In this document: piece by piece, positions 52,473 to 60,969 of the stretch
How positions within the stretch are numbered: position 1 is the stretch's first letter
Layout: each line of letters starts with the position of its first letter
Assembly (NCBI RefSeq): GCF_002163755.1
Contig: NZ_CP015863.1
Coordinates: forward strand, 3,038,001-3,102,000
Source of the DNA: Vibrio campbellii CAIM 519 = NBRC 15631 = ATCC 25920
Lineage (GTDB): Bacteria; Pseudomonadota; Gammaproteobacteria; Enterobacterales; Vibrionaceae
Direction of reading: 5' to 3'
DNA: 64,000 bases
Notes under the pieces: model-generated
Told to the model about the DNA's origin: nothing
Seen by the model: the letters and a program-made list of their open reading frames with translations, nothing else
Database searches by the model: none
Program-made: the position numbers and the translations under genes

Positions 52473-53156
52473 CTATTCAATAAAGGTCGCGATTTCATCC
52501 AGTGACTTTTTGTGCATTGCATGTTCTGGAATGGTTGCGTCTTCTTCCGGATAACCGGTCACAATCAACATGTACGGACGATCGACATCGCTGTCTCGCC
52601 CACAAATCTTACTCAAGAAGCTCATCGGCTTTGGCGTGTGTGTCAACGTCCCCAAACCTGCATTGTGCAGCGCTTGAAGTAAAAAGCCTGTGGCAATCCC
52701 GACTGACTCGTGCACGTAATAGTTAGTTTGTTCCCCATCGTTACTCATGCCGCCCTTCTTCTGCGAAAACACCGCAATCAACCACGGTGCTTTTTCTAGA
52801 TAAGGCTTACTGGCATTGGTACCGAGTGGCTTCAGTGCATCTAACCATTCTTGCCCTGCTCTCCCTTCATAGAAAGAACGCTCTAGTTCTTCAGCGGCTT
52901 GGCGGATCTGCCCTTTCACTTCCGCACAGTTAATCGCAACAAAATGCCAAGGCTGATGGTTTGCCCCACTCGGAGCTGTACCTGCTGCTCGAATGCAATG
53001 CTCAATCACTTCTTTCGCCACTGGACGATCAGAGAAGCTACGAATGGAATGACGGCGTTGAAGTTGCTCAAGATTATGTACAGCTCTTGCTGCCATTTCT
53101 TGTGGTGGGTATTCAACAAAATCATTGAGTGGGTGATGTTGTTCTTGATTCGACAT
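52473..53156 (-). CDS. Nitroreductase-family FMN oxidoreductase
   Basis: 227 residues. Nitroreductase fold with the FMN-phosphate motif RRHSIRSFSDRPV (about 34-46), GTAPSGANHQPWHFV (about 58-72) and a C-terminal VTGYPEEDA loop. The physiological substrate is unknown; relatives reduce quinones, nitroaromatics or iodotyrosine-like compounds. AAGGAAG just before ATG 53156 fixes the start. It stands alone and is convergent with frdD. Confidence 0.87.
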   Translation of the reverse strand: MSNQEQHHPLNDFVEYPPQEMAARAVHNLEQLQRRHSIRSFSDRPVAKEVIEHCIRAAGTAPSGANHQPWHFVAINCAEVKGQIRQAAEELERSFYEGRAGQEWLDALKPLGTNASKPYLEKAPWLIAVFSQKKGGMSNDGEQTNYYVHESVGIATGFLLQALHNAGLGTLTHTPKPMSFLSKICGRDSDVDRPYMLIVTGYPEEDATIPEHAMHKKSLDEIATFIE

Positions 53157-53282
53157 AGTGCTTCCTTGCGCTTGTTGGGTGTCGATTTACTATAGCCACA
53201 AATTTCACCCTCGCCTTTTTATCTTCTTAAAATCAATGTGATATTGAGATAAAGCGCAAATATTCAGCAATAGATAACCAAC

Positions 53283-53316
53283 AAAAAAGAGAGGCCGATA
53301 ACACGTATCAGCCTCT
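53283..53316 (-). terminator. Terminator of the SPFH gene
   Basis: Stem AGAGGC-CGATA (53290-53300) with TATCA-GCCTCT (53306-53316), one mismatch, then a U-run on the minus strand (A-run 53283-53288). About 85 bp past the stop. Confidence 0.8.
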
Positions 53317-53399
53317 GCATTACTCTGATTTGTACAATTGTCAGAGCTTTTGGTCACCCATGATCTTTTTGCTTTTTTAGCTTTTTACCACCCATGATC

Positions 53400-54803
53400 T
53401 TATTGCTGTGTGACCTTCTTGGTTTGGTCCATTAAGCCCAATGCGCCAAAGCCAGTAATGACATCAAGGTTGGTTTTAAGACCTGTCTCTTCACCACCAC
53501 CGATGTAGTTTTGTGGCATCTGCACTTGGAAGTTTTGCAGGTTGTTGTACAGCGAGTTCGCCACATCTCGGTTCAACTCTGCCAAGTACACTTCTCGGTT
53601 TGCACCTAGAGCTGCGTACTTCGCTTTCAAGACTTCCGCTTCTGCGCGGCCTTTTTCAAGAATCGCTTTTGCTTCAAACTCCGCAGACAAAGCATTGGCT
53701 TTTTGAATCGCTAGGTTCGCTTCCGCTACCGCTAGCTCTTTCTCTTTTTCCACCTCAGCCAATCGCTTAGTTTTCTCTACTTCGACGATTTCACGCTCCG
53801 CAATTTGACGCGCAACTTCGACTTCTTTTTGCTGTGCGATGATCGCGAGCTCTTTACTGCGCTGAGCATCTTGTACTTCACGAGTGCGTTGAATCTCTTT
53901 ACGTAACTGCTCTGTCTCTGCTTGTGCTTTCGAGGTCTCTTGCTCCTGAATCGCACGGATACGGTCAGCAACTAGACGCTTCTTATCTGCCAACAACTGA
54001 TCAAGCTGCTTCTCTGGCTGCGGGTCACCGATGGTCACCTGCGTCACTTGAATACCGTATTGCTGTAGCGGGTTATCCTGTCGGATTGGTTGCCCCGTTC
54101 CATCCACAACCGGAACCGTTTTCCACACCAATTGGTTAGTACGTTGTAGTTGGTTCGCGTTCGACTGATTCGCACCCACCGGAGCAAGGTCTAGCTCTTC
54201 CACTTCGACCTGACGACGCTCAGTCAGATAAATACCTTCACGCAGTTGGTCACCCAATTTGGATTTGAACTGGTTCAAACCACCTTGGAAGAACTCTTCA
54301 CCCGTATACTGGGTTGCGGTAATCACTGTCACATTACGCGCGTTCTTCACCAGCAGTGCATCGATAAGGTTGCTGTTGTTACGGAACTCTTTATGCATCT
54401 TCTTAACCGCTTCAGGGTCATTGCTGAGCTTGAAGCGAAATGTCACTGGGATCTGACCAATGTAGGTATCAGCAAAGCGAACCTGCACCGCATCAAGACG
54501 TTGATAAAAATCCTCGCCCTTGCTATTACCAAATGACACGGTGATCACTTGGTCATACTTGGTGATCTTGGACAAAAACGGCATACGAAAATGAATGCCC
54601 GGCTCCGTGAATACGTCCAATTCACCGGTAATATTGTTCTGATGCACATAGCTGTAACCCGCATCAGTCATTAGCACTGAGCTATTAATCGTTAAGCCAA
54701 TTGCTAGCAGCGGGATACCAAATACGGCTGCTTTCAATCCTTTATGTAGTAACTGACGTCTCTCTTCCACTTTTAAACCTCGTCCTAAGCCTCTGCTTTC
54801 CAT
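53400..54803 (-). CDS. Stand-alone SPFH/band-7 membrane protein
   Basis: 467 residues from ATG 54803, set by AAGGAGA about 7 bases upstream; the open frame begins eight codons earlier. A membrane helix (about 24-42), an SPFH domain (about 45-240) and a long Glu/Ala/Lys-rich coiled coil (about 270-400) resemble prohibitin/HflK-type scaffold proteins. It is not HflK or HflC, which are encoded at 18483-20671. The role is unknown; membrane microdomain or protease regulation would be a guess. It has no operon partner and its own terminator. Confidence 0.85.
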   Translation of the reverse strand: MESRGLGRGLKVEERRQLLHKGLKAAVFGIPLLAIGLTINSSVLMTDAGYSYVHQNNITGELDVFTEPGIHFRMPFLSKITKYDQVITVSFGNSKGEDFYQRLDAVQVRFADTYIGQIPVTFRFKLSNDPEAVKKMHKEFRNNSNLIDALLVKNARNVTVITATQYTGEEFFQGGLNQFKSKLGDQLREGIYLTERRQVEVEELDLAPVGANQSNANQLQRTNQLVWKTVPVVDGTGQPIRQDNPLQQYGIQVTQVTIGDPQPEKQLDQLLADKKRLVADRIRAIQEQETSKAQAETEQLRKEIQRTREVQDAQRSKELAIIAQQKEVEVARQIAEREIVEVEKTKRLAEVEKEKELAVAEANLAIQKANALSAEFEAKAILEKGRAEAEVLKAKYAALGANREVYLAELNRDVANSLYNNLQNFQVQMPQNYIGGGEETGLKTNLDVITGFGALGLMDQTKKVTQQ

Positions 54804-55026
54804 TTTGTTCTCCTTTTGGATTGTCATTGAGTTAAATCGATAAAAATCAAATTGCTATGCAACTCTCTGACAACGAGGACTAATGTATCAAATTGTGACA
54901 TTAAGAAATAATCGAAAGATTCATGGAATTAATAAGATTTTTACGAATAATACAAAATCACCGAGAATTTGCGGCAGATATCGATTTTTGACGACAGGGA
55001 TGAGGGCGAGGAGAATGACAGGTAAT

Positions 55027-55053
55027 AAAAAAGGCCGCCGAAGCGACCTTTTT
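55027..55053 (-). terminator. Terminator of efp
   Basis: Imperfect stem AAGG-c-CGC / GCG-a-CCTT with loop CGAA between A- and T-runs, about 22 bp past the efp stop. Confidence 0.75.
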
Positions 55054-55074
55054 CATCGAGTACGTTTGGGTGAA

Positions 55075-55641
55075 TTACTTCACACGACCTACGTATTCAG
55101 CAGTACGAGTATCAACTTTGATCACTTCACCGATTGCGATGAATAGTGGAACACGTACAACAGCGCCAGTTGATAGCGTCGCTGGTTTACCACCAGTACC
55201 TTGAGTATCACCTTTCAGGCCTGGATCTGTATCTGTAACTTCTAGCTCAACGAAGTTTGGTGGAGTCACAGTAATTGGGTTACCGTTCCAAAGCGTGATC
55301 ATACAAGTGTTGTTTTCTACCAACCACTTAGCGTTGTCGCCAACTGCTTTCGCGTCTGCAGCGATCTGCTCGAAAGTTTCGTTGTTCATAAAGTGGTAGA
55401 ATTCGCCGTCTGAATATAGATAATCTAGGTCGATATCCATTACGTCTGCCACTTCACAAGTGTCACCAGACTTGAATGTTTTCTCTAGCACTTTACCAGA
55501 AAGAAGTTTACGAATTTTAACGCGGTTGAACGCTTGGCCTTTACCTGGTTTAACGTATTCGTTTTCCAGAATTACACAAGGCTCGTTATCAAGCATTAAC
55601 TTAAGGCCGCCTTTAAATTCATTGGTGCTAACTGTAGCCAT
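55075..55641 (-). CDS. efp: Elongation factor P
   Basis: Rescues ribosomes stalled at polyproline. It is 188 residues with three beta-barrel domains. The loop YVKPGKGQAF carries Lys34, the site of beta-lysylation by EpmA/EpmB, and both enzymes are encoded in this window. It is divergent from epmB with only 32 bp between the starts, so their promoters must overlap or interlock. Confidence 0.98.
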   Translation of the reverse strand: MATVSTNEFKGGLKLMLDNEPCVILENEYVKPGKGQAFNRVKIRKLLSGKVLEKTFKSGDTCEVADVMDIDLDYLYSDGEFYHFMNNETFEQIAADAKAVGDNAKWLVENNTCMITLWNGNPITVTPPNFVELEVTDTDPGLKGDTQGTGGKPATLSTGAVVRVPLFIAIGEVIKVDTRTAEYVGRVK

Positions 55642-55673
55642 TTTTTCCTCTTACATTCTTAGAGCTAAATTCA

Positions 55674-56696
55674 ATGCCGCACATAATAACCCGAAAAGTC
55701 GAATCTGTTGAGCAAAACTGGCTCAAACAGTTAGCGAATGGGATCTCTGATCCTGCAAAATTGCTGGAAATGTTGGAAATAGATCCATCGCCATGGCAAG
55801 GCGGGTTTGCTGCACGCAAGCTGTTTGCACAGCGTGTACCGCAAAGTTTTGTCGATAGGATGGAAAAAGGCAATCCTTACGATCCACTTTTGCGCCAAGT
55901 TTTACCTTTGAGCGAAGAGTTTGAGGTCCATGAAGGCTATTCCAATGATCCTTTGGAAGAACAAGACAACGAATTGCCTGGGTTGCTGCACAAATACCGC
56001 AATCGCGCCCTAATGATCGTGAAAGGTGGCTGCGCGGTGAATTGCCGTTACTGCTTTCGTCGTCACTTCCCTTATCAAGAGAATAAAAGCGGCAAGCAAG
56101 CATGGACAAAGTGCTTAGAGTACATGGGGCAGCAACCAGAGCTTAACGAAGTGATCTTCTCTGGTGGCGATCCCTTGATGGCAAAAGACGATGAGATCCA
56201 CTGGTTATTGGAGCACATCGCACAAATCCCACACATCAAACGCCTGCGTATTCACAGCCGTTTGCCAGTGGTGATTCCTGCTCGTATCACTGATGAGCTA
56301 TGCCAACGACTTCGCGCTTCTCGTCTGCAAATCGTGTTGGTGACGCACATCAACCACGCTAACGAAATCAACGCTGAATTTGCCGCTCAAATGGCGAAAC
56401 TTAAGCAAGCCGGAGTGACCTTGCTAAACCAAGCCGTATTGCTGAAAGACGTCAACAACAGCATTGATGCACAGGTTGCGTTAAACGAAGCCTTGTTTGA
56501 TGCGGGCATTTTACCTTACTACTTACACGTTTTGGATAAAGTCCAAGGTGCGGCGCACTACTTTGTTTCCGATGAAGAAGCCAAAACAATCATGCGCGGC
56601 GTGATCACGCAAGTTTCCGGTTACCTAGTACCTAAGCTAACCCGTGAAATTGGCGGTCGTCCAAGTAAAACGCCTCTGGATCTGCATCTAGAGTAA
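55674..56696 (+). CDS. epmB: EF-P lysine 2,3-aminomutase EpmB
   Basis: Radical-SAM enzyme that turns alpha-lysine into (R)-beta-lysine for EF-P. It is 340 residues. The CxxxCxxC motif is in GGCAVNCRYCFRRHF (about 118-132), followed by the SAM-binding VIFSGGDPLMA and the PLP lysine region near DKVQGAAHYF. It lacks the long C-terminus of clostridial lysine 2,3-aminomutase, as expected. Divergent from efp. Confidence 0.96.
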   Translation: MPHIITRKVESVEQNWLKQLANGISDPAKLLEMLEIDPSPWQGGFAARKLFAQRVPQSFVDRMEKGNPYDPLLRQVLPLSEEFEVHEGYSNDPLEEQDNELPGLLHKYRNRALMIVKGGCAVNCRYCFRRHFPYQENKSGKQAWTKCLEYMGQQPELNEVIFSGGDPLMAKDDEIHWLLEHIAQIPHIKRLRIHSRLPVVIPARITDELCQRLRASRLQIVLVTHINHANEINAEFAAQMAKLKQAGVTLLNQAVLLKDVNNSIDAQVALNEALFDAGILPYYLHVLDKVQGAAHYFVSDEEAKTIMRGVITQVSGYLVPKLTREIGGRPSKTPLDLHLE

Positions 56697-56790
56697 GTTG
56701 CTAGCCGTATAAAGGTTGTCGTTACGAGCAAAAGCTTTTGTTCGATCGAACGGTCTTATCTATGCATACTCCGCAAATTTGGAGGTTAAG

Positions 56791-57288
56791 ATGCAAGCAA
56801 CTTTTGAACACTATTTCGCTCTTGGCCCATTCAGTTGGGCTGCATTACTTTGCTGTGCTATCAATGGTTTGATGATCGGCATAGAACGCCAGACACGAGG
56901 TAAGCCCGTTGGTATTCGTACCGCAATTCTCGTTATCTCAGGCACTTACTTGTTTATGTCGATGGCAGTGTCACTCTCGCCAAATACACTCGACCAAGCT
57001 CGCGTGTTGGGTCAGATCATCACGGGCGTTGGCTTTTTAGGTGCTGGTGTGATGATGACTCAAGACGGAAAAATCCATGGCGTAACTTCTGCAGCAGTGA
57101 TTTGGGTATTGGCAGGGTTGGGCTTGATGATTGGTTTAGGTTACTTATCGCAGTCGATCATCATTACCGTCTTGGCACTGACCGTTTTGCTTGGCGTGGA
57201 CCGAGCCGAAAATCGCGTCAAAGCGCTACGTCGTGGTGTACACCAGAAAATGCAGCAACGAAAAACATCAACGCGTTTAATCAAATAG
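56791..57288 (+). CDS. MgtC/SapB-family membrane protein
   Basis: 165 residues from ATG 56791, where GGAGG lies six bases upstream; the frame from 56716 adds 25 residues without homology. Four to five helices with GLMIGIERQTRGKPVGIRTAILV (about 21-43) and ITGVGFLGAGVMM, the core signature of MgtC-like proteins. It lacks the C-terminal ACT-like domain of virulence MgtC, so a simple membrane-homeostasis role is more likely than a Mg-starvation factor. It lies 94 bp after epmB. Confidence 0.87.
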   Translation: MQATFEHYFALGPFSWAALLCCAINGLMIGIERQTRGKPVGIRTAILVISGTYLFMSMAVSLSPNTLDQARVLGQIITGVGFLGAGVMMTQDGKIHGVTSAAVIWVLAGLGLMIGLGYLSQSIIITVLALTVLLGVDRAENRVKALRRGVHQKMQQRKTSTRLIK

Positions 57289-57298
57289 ACAGCTCAAT

Positions 57299-57332
57299 AA
57301 AAAAGACCCCAACATCATGCTGGGGTCTTTTT
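57299..57332. terminator. Bidirectional terminator, MgtC-like gene / repeat protein gene
   Basis: AAAAGACCCCA / TGGGGTCTTTT with a 9-base loop and flanking A- and T-runs between convergent genes. Confidence 0.92.
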
Positions 57333-57384
57333 GTATCTAGCGTTAAGTTAGGAAGGTGACTTAACTTTTGGCGAAGCTCGCTGA

Positions 57385-57948
57385 TTATTTAGCGAAGTTC
57401 ACGATTGGGAAACACTTGAAGAAGCCGTTGTCCGCACAGTTTAGAAGGCCAATTTGAACGCCGTCAATATGGTCTGTCATGTTGAAGAAACCTAGCTGGA
57501 AGTTAGATTTTTTAGAGATACTTGCCAGACCGATGTCTGCCATTGTGTAACCTTCAGAGTAGTTCACAGCACTCCAGTTTAGACCTTCAACATTGTTAGT
57601 CACGTTTACCGCACCTAGGTTAAGACCCGTAGTTTGGCCTTGGTTCCAGTTGAATAGACCTAGCGAAACACCTTTCATTTCTTTGTTTACTTTAGACGCA
57701 CCAAAGAAAAGGCCGAAGTTAACACCCGTAGTGCGGTCTGTTTCAGACATACCTAGTAGAGAGAAGTCGACACCTTTCACTTCGTTCACTTGACCGTGAA
57801 GAACCGCAAGACGAACACCACCAACAGAAGAGTTAGAAGGTGCGTTAGTATTATCGATAGTCGAGAACATAACTGGCGTGCTGTCAGCAAGGGCAACAGG
57901 TGAAGCAATAGCGGCTGCAACAGCCAGTGACGTCATTAGCTTTTTCAT
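57385..57948 (-). CDS. Secreted surface-repeat protein (LA_2272-like), function unknown
   Basis: 187 residues from ATG 57948; GGAG six bases upstream favours this over ATG 57960. A signal peptide (1-21, ending VALA) is followed by degenerate repeats of about 20 residues: VKGVDFSLLG, TTGVNFGLFFG, MKGVSLGLFN, TTGLNLGAVN, VEGLNWSAVN and IDGVQIGLLN. This glycine/asparagine beta-repeat pattern resembles proteins annotated as LA_2272-type surface repeats. It ends with a two-Cys tail (NCADNGFFKCFPIVNF). Likely periplasmic or outer-membrane; role unknown. Confidence 0.75.
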   Translation of the reverse strand: MKKLMTSLAVAAAIASPVALADSTPVMFSTIDNTNAPSNSSVGGVRLAVLHGQVNEVKGVDFSLLGMSETDRTTGVNFGLFFGASKVNKEMKGVSLGLFNWNQGQTTGLNLGAVNVTNNVEGLNWSAVNYSEGYTMADIGLASISKKSNFQLGFFNMTDHIDGVQIGLLNCADNGFFKCFPIVNFAK

Positions 57949-58215
57949 TTTCATCTCCATTGGGGGTTGTTAATTTACAACATAGTGTAATGTACAGATC
58001 TTGCTTCATTACCTCTCGTTAAGTGTTAGCTGGAAGTCATAATAAAATATTTATGGCTGTGGAGTGCTCAATCATTGATTTAAAATAGTTATATTCGCAA
58101 ACTCAATGAATTAGGATAGAAGCTCTACATATTTGGACACTATTTTAAAGTGGACGTTTTTTATGCCTTTAACTAGCATGCTAACTGTTTAATTAACAAC
58201 CAGAGAGGGTTAGCT

Positions 58216-58464
58216 ATGGCTTCATTTCAATTTTATAACAAGGATTCAGTGTCATTACATTTAGATACAAATAGCCGATCGTTTACAACTGAAAGTGAAC
58301 AGCTCATCGAACAAGGGTTCGAGCCCATCGGTGATATTATAAAAGCGGAGGATAGTCGGGCAGCTCACGAAAAATTCAAATCAATCTATCTTAATGAATT
58401 GAAAAACTTTGCTAAGTCACAAGTTGTAGTCGGAGTTTTTACAGCTGGATCGGGTGGACTGTAG
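58216..58464 (+). CDS. Small orphan protein, 82 residues
   Basis: Starts MASFQFYNKDSVS, with GAGAGGG about 7 bases before ATG 58216, a convincing ribosome site. It is soluble, Ser/Glu/Lys-rich, has no cysteine, and ends with a short hydrophobic stretch (VVVGVFTAGSGGL). Base composition is more AT-rich than the flanking genes, suggesting acquired or fast-evolving DNA. Flanked by the convergent groESL operon and the divergent repeat-protein gene. I recognise no family. Confidence 0.6.
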   Translation: MASFQFYNKDSVSLHLDTNSRSFTTESEQLIEQGFEPIGDIIKAEDSRAAHEKFKSIYLNELKNFAKSQVVVGVFTAGSGGL

Positions 58465-58637
58465 GGATTGCTCAGTGTTTGCCGTTTTAGCCAATATTAG
58501 GAATACTTTAGCCAACCTTACCTTATGCTTTAAGCAATGAGCTAAAGCATACGCTCTAACGCTACTTTTCACTGCTCCGTAATGCCAACCTCCAGCACCA
58601 GTGCTAGTGCTCCTTTCTCACACAAAAAATCAGGCAC

Positions 58638-58665
58638 AAAAAAGCCGAGGTATTCTCCTCGGCTT
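58638..58665 (-). terminator. Terminator of groESL
   Basis: AAGCCGAGG / CCTCGGCTT with loop TATTCT, then a U-run on the minus strand, about 65 bp past the groL stop. Confidence 0.9.
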
Positions 58666-58728
58666 ATCGAACTTTATCGGTAATAGCTCTTTGTTCTAAG
58701 GCATGAGAGCAAAGAGATAGGCTGGCTA

Positions 58729-60375
58729 TTACATCATGCCGCCCATACCACCCATACCGCCCATACCACCCATGTCAGGCATACCTGCGCCGTCTTTTTG
58801 TGGTAGGTCAGTAACCATCGCTTCAGTTGTGATCATTAGACCTGCTACTGATGCTGCGAATTGTAGTGCGCTACGAGTTACTTTAGTTGGATCTAGGATA
58901 CCCATCTCTAGCATGTCGCCGTATTCGCCTGTCGCTGCGTTGTAGCCGTAAGAACCTTCACCCGCTTTCACGTTGTTCGCTACTACTGACTCTTCGTCAC
59001 CTGCGTTCTTCGTGATTTGACGGATTGGCGCTTCCATTGCACGTAGTGCAACGCGGATACCAACGTTTTGCTCTTCGTTGTCGCCTTCTAGGTCAACAAT
59101 CTTAGATGCAGCGCGGATTAGTGCAACACCACCACCAGCAACTACGCCTTCTTCAACCGCTGCGCGAGTCGCGTGTAGTGCGTCTTCTACGCGGTCTTTC
59201 TTCTCTTTCATTTCAACTTCAGTTGCTGCACCAACTTTGATTACTGCTACACCGCCTGCTAGCTTAGCAACGCGCTCTTGTAGTTTCTCTTTGTCGTAGT
59301 CTGAAGTTGCATCTTCGATTTGCTGACGGATTTGAGCAACACGACCTTGGATCATTGCTTCTTCACCCATGCCATCAATGATGGTTGTGTTTTCTTTTGT
59401 GATTGCAACGCGCTTCGCTTGACCTAGGTCTTCTAGTGCTACTTTTTCTAGCTCTAGACCCACTTCTTCAGAAATCACGATACCGCCCGTTAGGATAGCG
59501 ATGTCCTGTAGCATTGCTTTACGACGGTCACCGAAACCAGGCGCTTTCACTGCTGCTACTTTAACGATGCCACGCATGTTGTTCACAACTAGTGTTGCTA
59601 GTGCTTCACCTTCTACGTCTTCTGCGATGATCAGTAGTGGGCGAGATGCTTTTGCTACTGCCTCTAGTGCTGGAAGAAGTTCACGGATGTTCGATACTTT
59701 CTTATCGATCAGAAGGATGAATGGGTTTTCTAGCTCAACGCTGCCAGCTTCTTGGTTGTTGATGAAGTAAGGAGATAGGTAACCGCGGTCGAACTGCATA
59801 CCTTCTACTACGTCTAGCTCATCTTGTAGTGCTTGACCTTCTTCAACAGTGATAACACCGTCGCGGCCAACTTTTTCCATTGCTTCAGCAATGATGTTAC
59901 CTACGCTTGAGTCAGAGTTCGCAGAGATAGTACCAACCTGTGCGATTGCTTTAGTGTCGTTACACTCAACAGATAGCTCTTTTAGTTGCTCAACCGCTGC
60001 GATAACTGCTTTGTCGATACCGCGCTTAAGGTCCATTGGGTTCATACCCGCTGCAACTGCTTTTAGACCTTCGTTTACGATTGCTTGCGCTAGTACGGTT
60101 GCTGTTGTTGTACCGTCACCCGCTGCGTCGTTTGCTTTAGACGCAACTTCTTTAACCATTTGTGCGCCCATGTTCTGGAATTTGTCTTCCAGTTCAATTT
60201 CACGCGCTACTGATACACCATCTTTAGTGATCGTTGGTGCACCAAAAGATTTGTCTAGAACTACGTTACGACCTTTAGGACCCAGTGTTACTTTTACTGC
60301 GTCAGCTAGAACGTTTACGCCTTCTAGCATTTTAACTCGTGCGTCATTACCAAATTTAACGTCTTTAGCAGCCAT
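58729..60375 (-). CDS. groL: Chaperonin GroEL
   Basis: 14-mer ATP-driven folding chamber, 548 residues, with the hallmark GDGTTTATVLAQ (about 86-97), KAPGFGDRRKAML and the methionine/glycine tail GGMGGMGGMGGMM. The full-length GGM tail and E. coli-like sequence mark the main housekeeping copy (some Vibrio carry a second on chromosome 2). Downstream of groS by 74 bp; shares its heat-shock promoter. Confidence 0.98.
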   Translation of the reverse strand: MAAKDVKFGNDARVKMLEGVNVLADAVKVTLGPKGRNVVLDKSFGAPTITKDGVSVAREIELEDKFQNMGAQMVKEVASKANDAAGDGTTTATVLAQAIVNEGLKAVAAGMNPMDLKRGIDKAVIAAVEQLKELSVECNDTKAIAQVGTISANSDSSVGNIIAEAMEKVGRDGVITVEEGQALQDELDVVEGMQFDRGYLSPYFINNQEAGSVELENPFILLIDKKVSNIRELLPALEAVAKASRPLLIIAEDVEGEALATLVVNNMRGIVKVAAVKAPGFGDRRKAMLQDIAILTGGIVISEEVGLELEKVALEDLGQAKRVAITKENTTIIDGMGEEAMIQGRVAQIRQQIEDATSDYDKEKLQERVAKLAGGVAVIKVGAATEVEMKEKKDRVEDALHATRAAVEEGVVAGGGVALIRAASKIVDLEGDNEEQNVGIRVALRAMEAPIRQITKNAGDEESVVANNVKAGEGSYGYNAATGEYGDMLEMGILDPTKVTRSALQFAASVAGLMITTEAMVTDLPQKDGAGMPDMGGMGGMGGMGGMM

Positions 60376-60449
60376 CTTTGATTTCCTTTCTAAATTCTGT
60401 TTTCGATTTCGTTTTTGAATCTGAGCAAAAAATTACTCAATGATTGCTA

Positions 60450-60740
60450 TTACTCAACGATCGCCATGATGTCGTTTTCAGACATTACTAGCACTTCTTT
60501 ACCGTCGATTTTTTCAGTCTTAGTGCCGTAGCCTTCAGCGAAGATAACGGTATCACCAACTTTAACGTCCAATGGTAGCACTGTGCCGTTTTCTAGGATG
60601 CGGCCTTTACCTACAGCTAGAACAACACCACGTGTCGATTTTTCCGCAGCAGAACCAGTTAGAACGATGCCACCCGCTGATTTTGATTCAACTTCTTTAC
60701 GTTCTACGATAACTCGGTCATGTAATGGACGAATGTTCAT
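60450..60740 (-). CDS. groS: Co-chaperonin GroES
   Basis: Seven-membered lid of GroEL. From ATG 60740 the product is 96 residues beginning MNIRPLHDRVIVERKE; the open frame to 60797 adds 19 residues without homology, and AGGAGAG about 8 bases upstream fixes the start. The mobile loop KSAGGIVLTGSAAEKS is present. First gene of groESL, behind a sigma-32-type promoter at 60808-60835. Confidence 0.97.
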   Translation of the reverse strand: MNIRPLHDRVIVERKEVESKSAGGIVLTGSAAEKSTRGVVLAVGKGRILENGTVLPLDVKVGDTVIFAEGYGTKTEKIDGKEVLVMSENDIMAIVE

Positions 60741-60807
60741 CGGTCGTCTCTCCTGAAAGTTTCCATGTTTATTTGATAATTGCCCGCTCTGAGGCACGTG
60801 ATCTGTA

Positions 60808-60835
60808 TATAAGGGGCAAACCCAGCGATCCCAAG
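60808..60835 (-). promoter_or_regulatory. Sigma-32 heat-shock promoter of groESL
   Basis: Minus strand: -35 CTTGGGA (60829-60835, within CCCCTTGGGA), 12-bp spacer, -10 CCCCTTATA (60808-60816). The consensus is CTTGAAA, 11-16 bp, CCCCATNTA; one base differs in the -10. It lies about 70 bp before groS. Confidence 0.75.
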
Positions 60836-60969
60836 GGGTAGACGTGAATTTTTTGTGACTTAGTTAAAAGAACCAGCAGCCAAGCAACGGTTTGCGCGCG
60901 AAATGCTCACTCGCCGAGGCAACGGCTTTCTTGTATCCTTGCACTTCCCTCACCAGATAGACGTCAAAA

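Noticed and set aside
58130..58165. TGGACACTATTTTAAAGTGGAC palindromic stretch as an insertion-sequence end
   Set aside because: No transposase, no second end and no target duplication seen; only a short CACT/AGTG inverted repeat.
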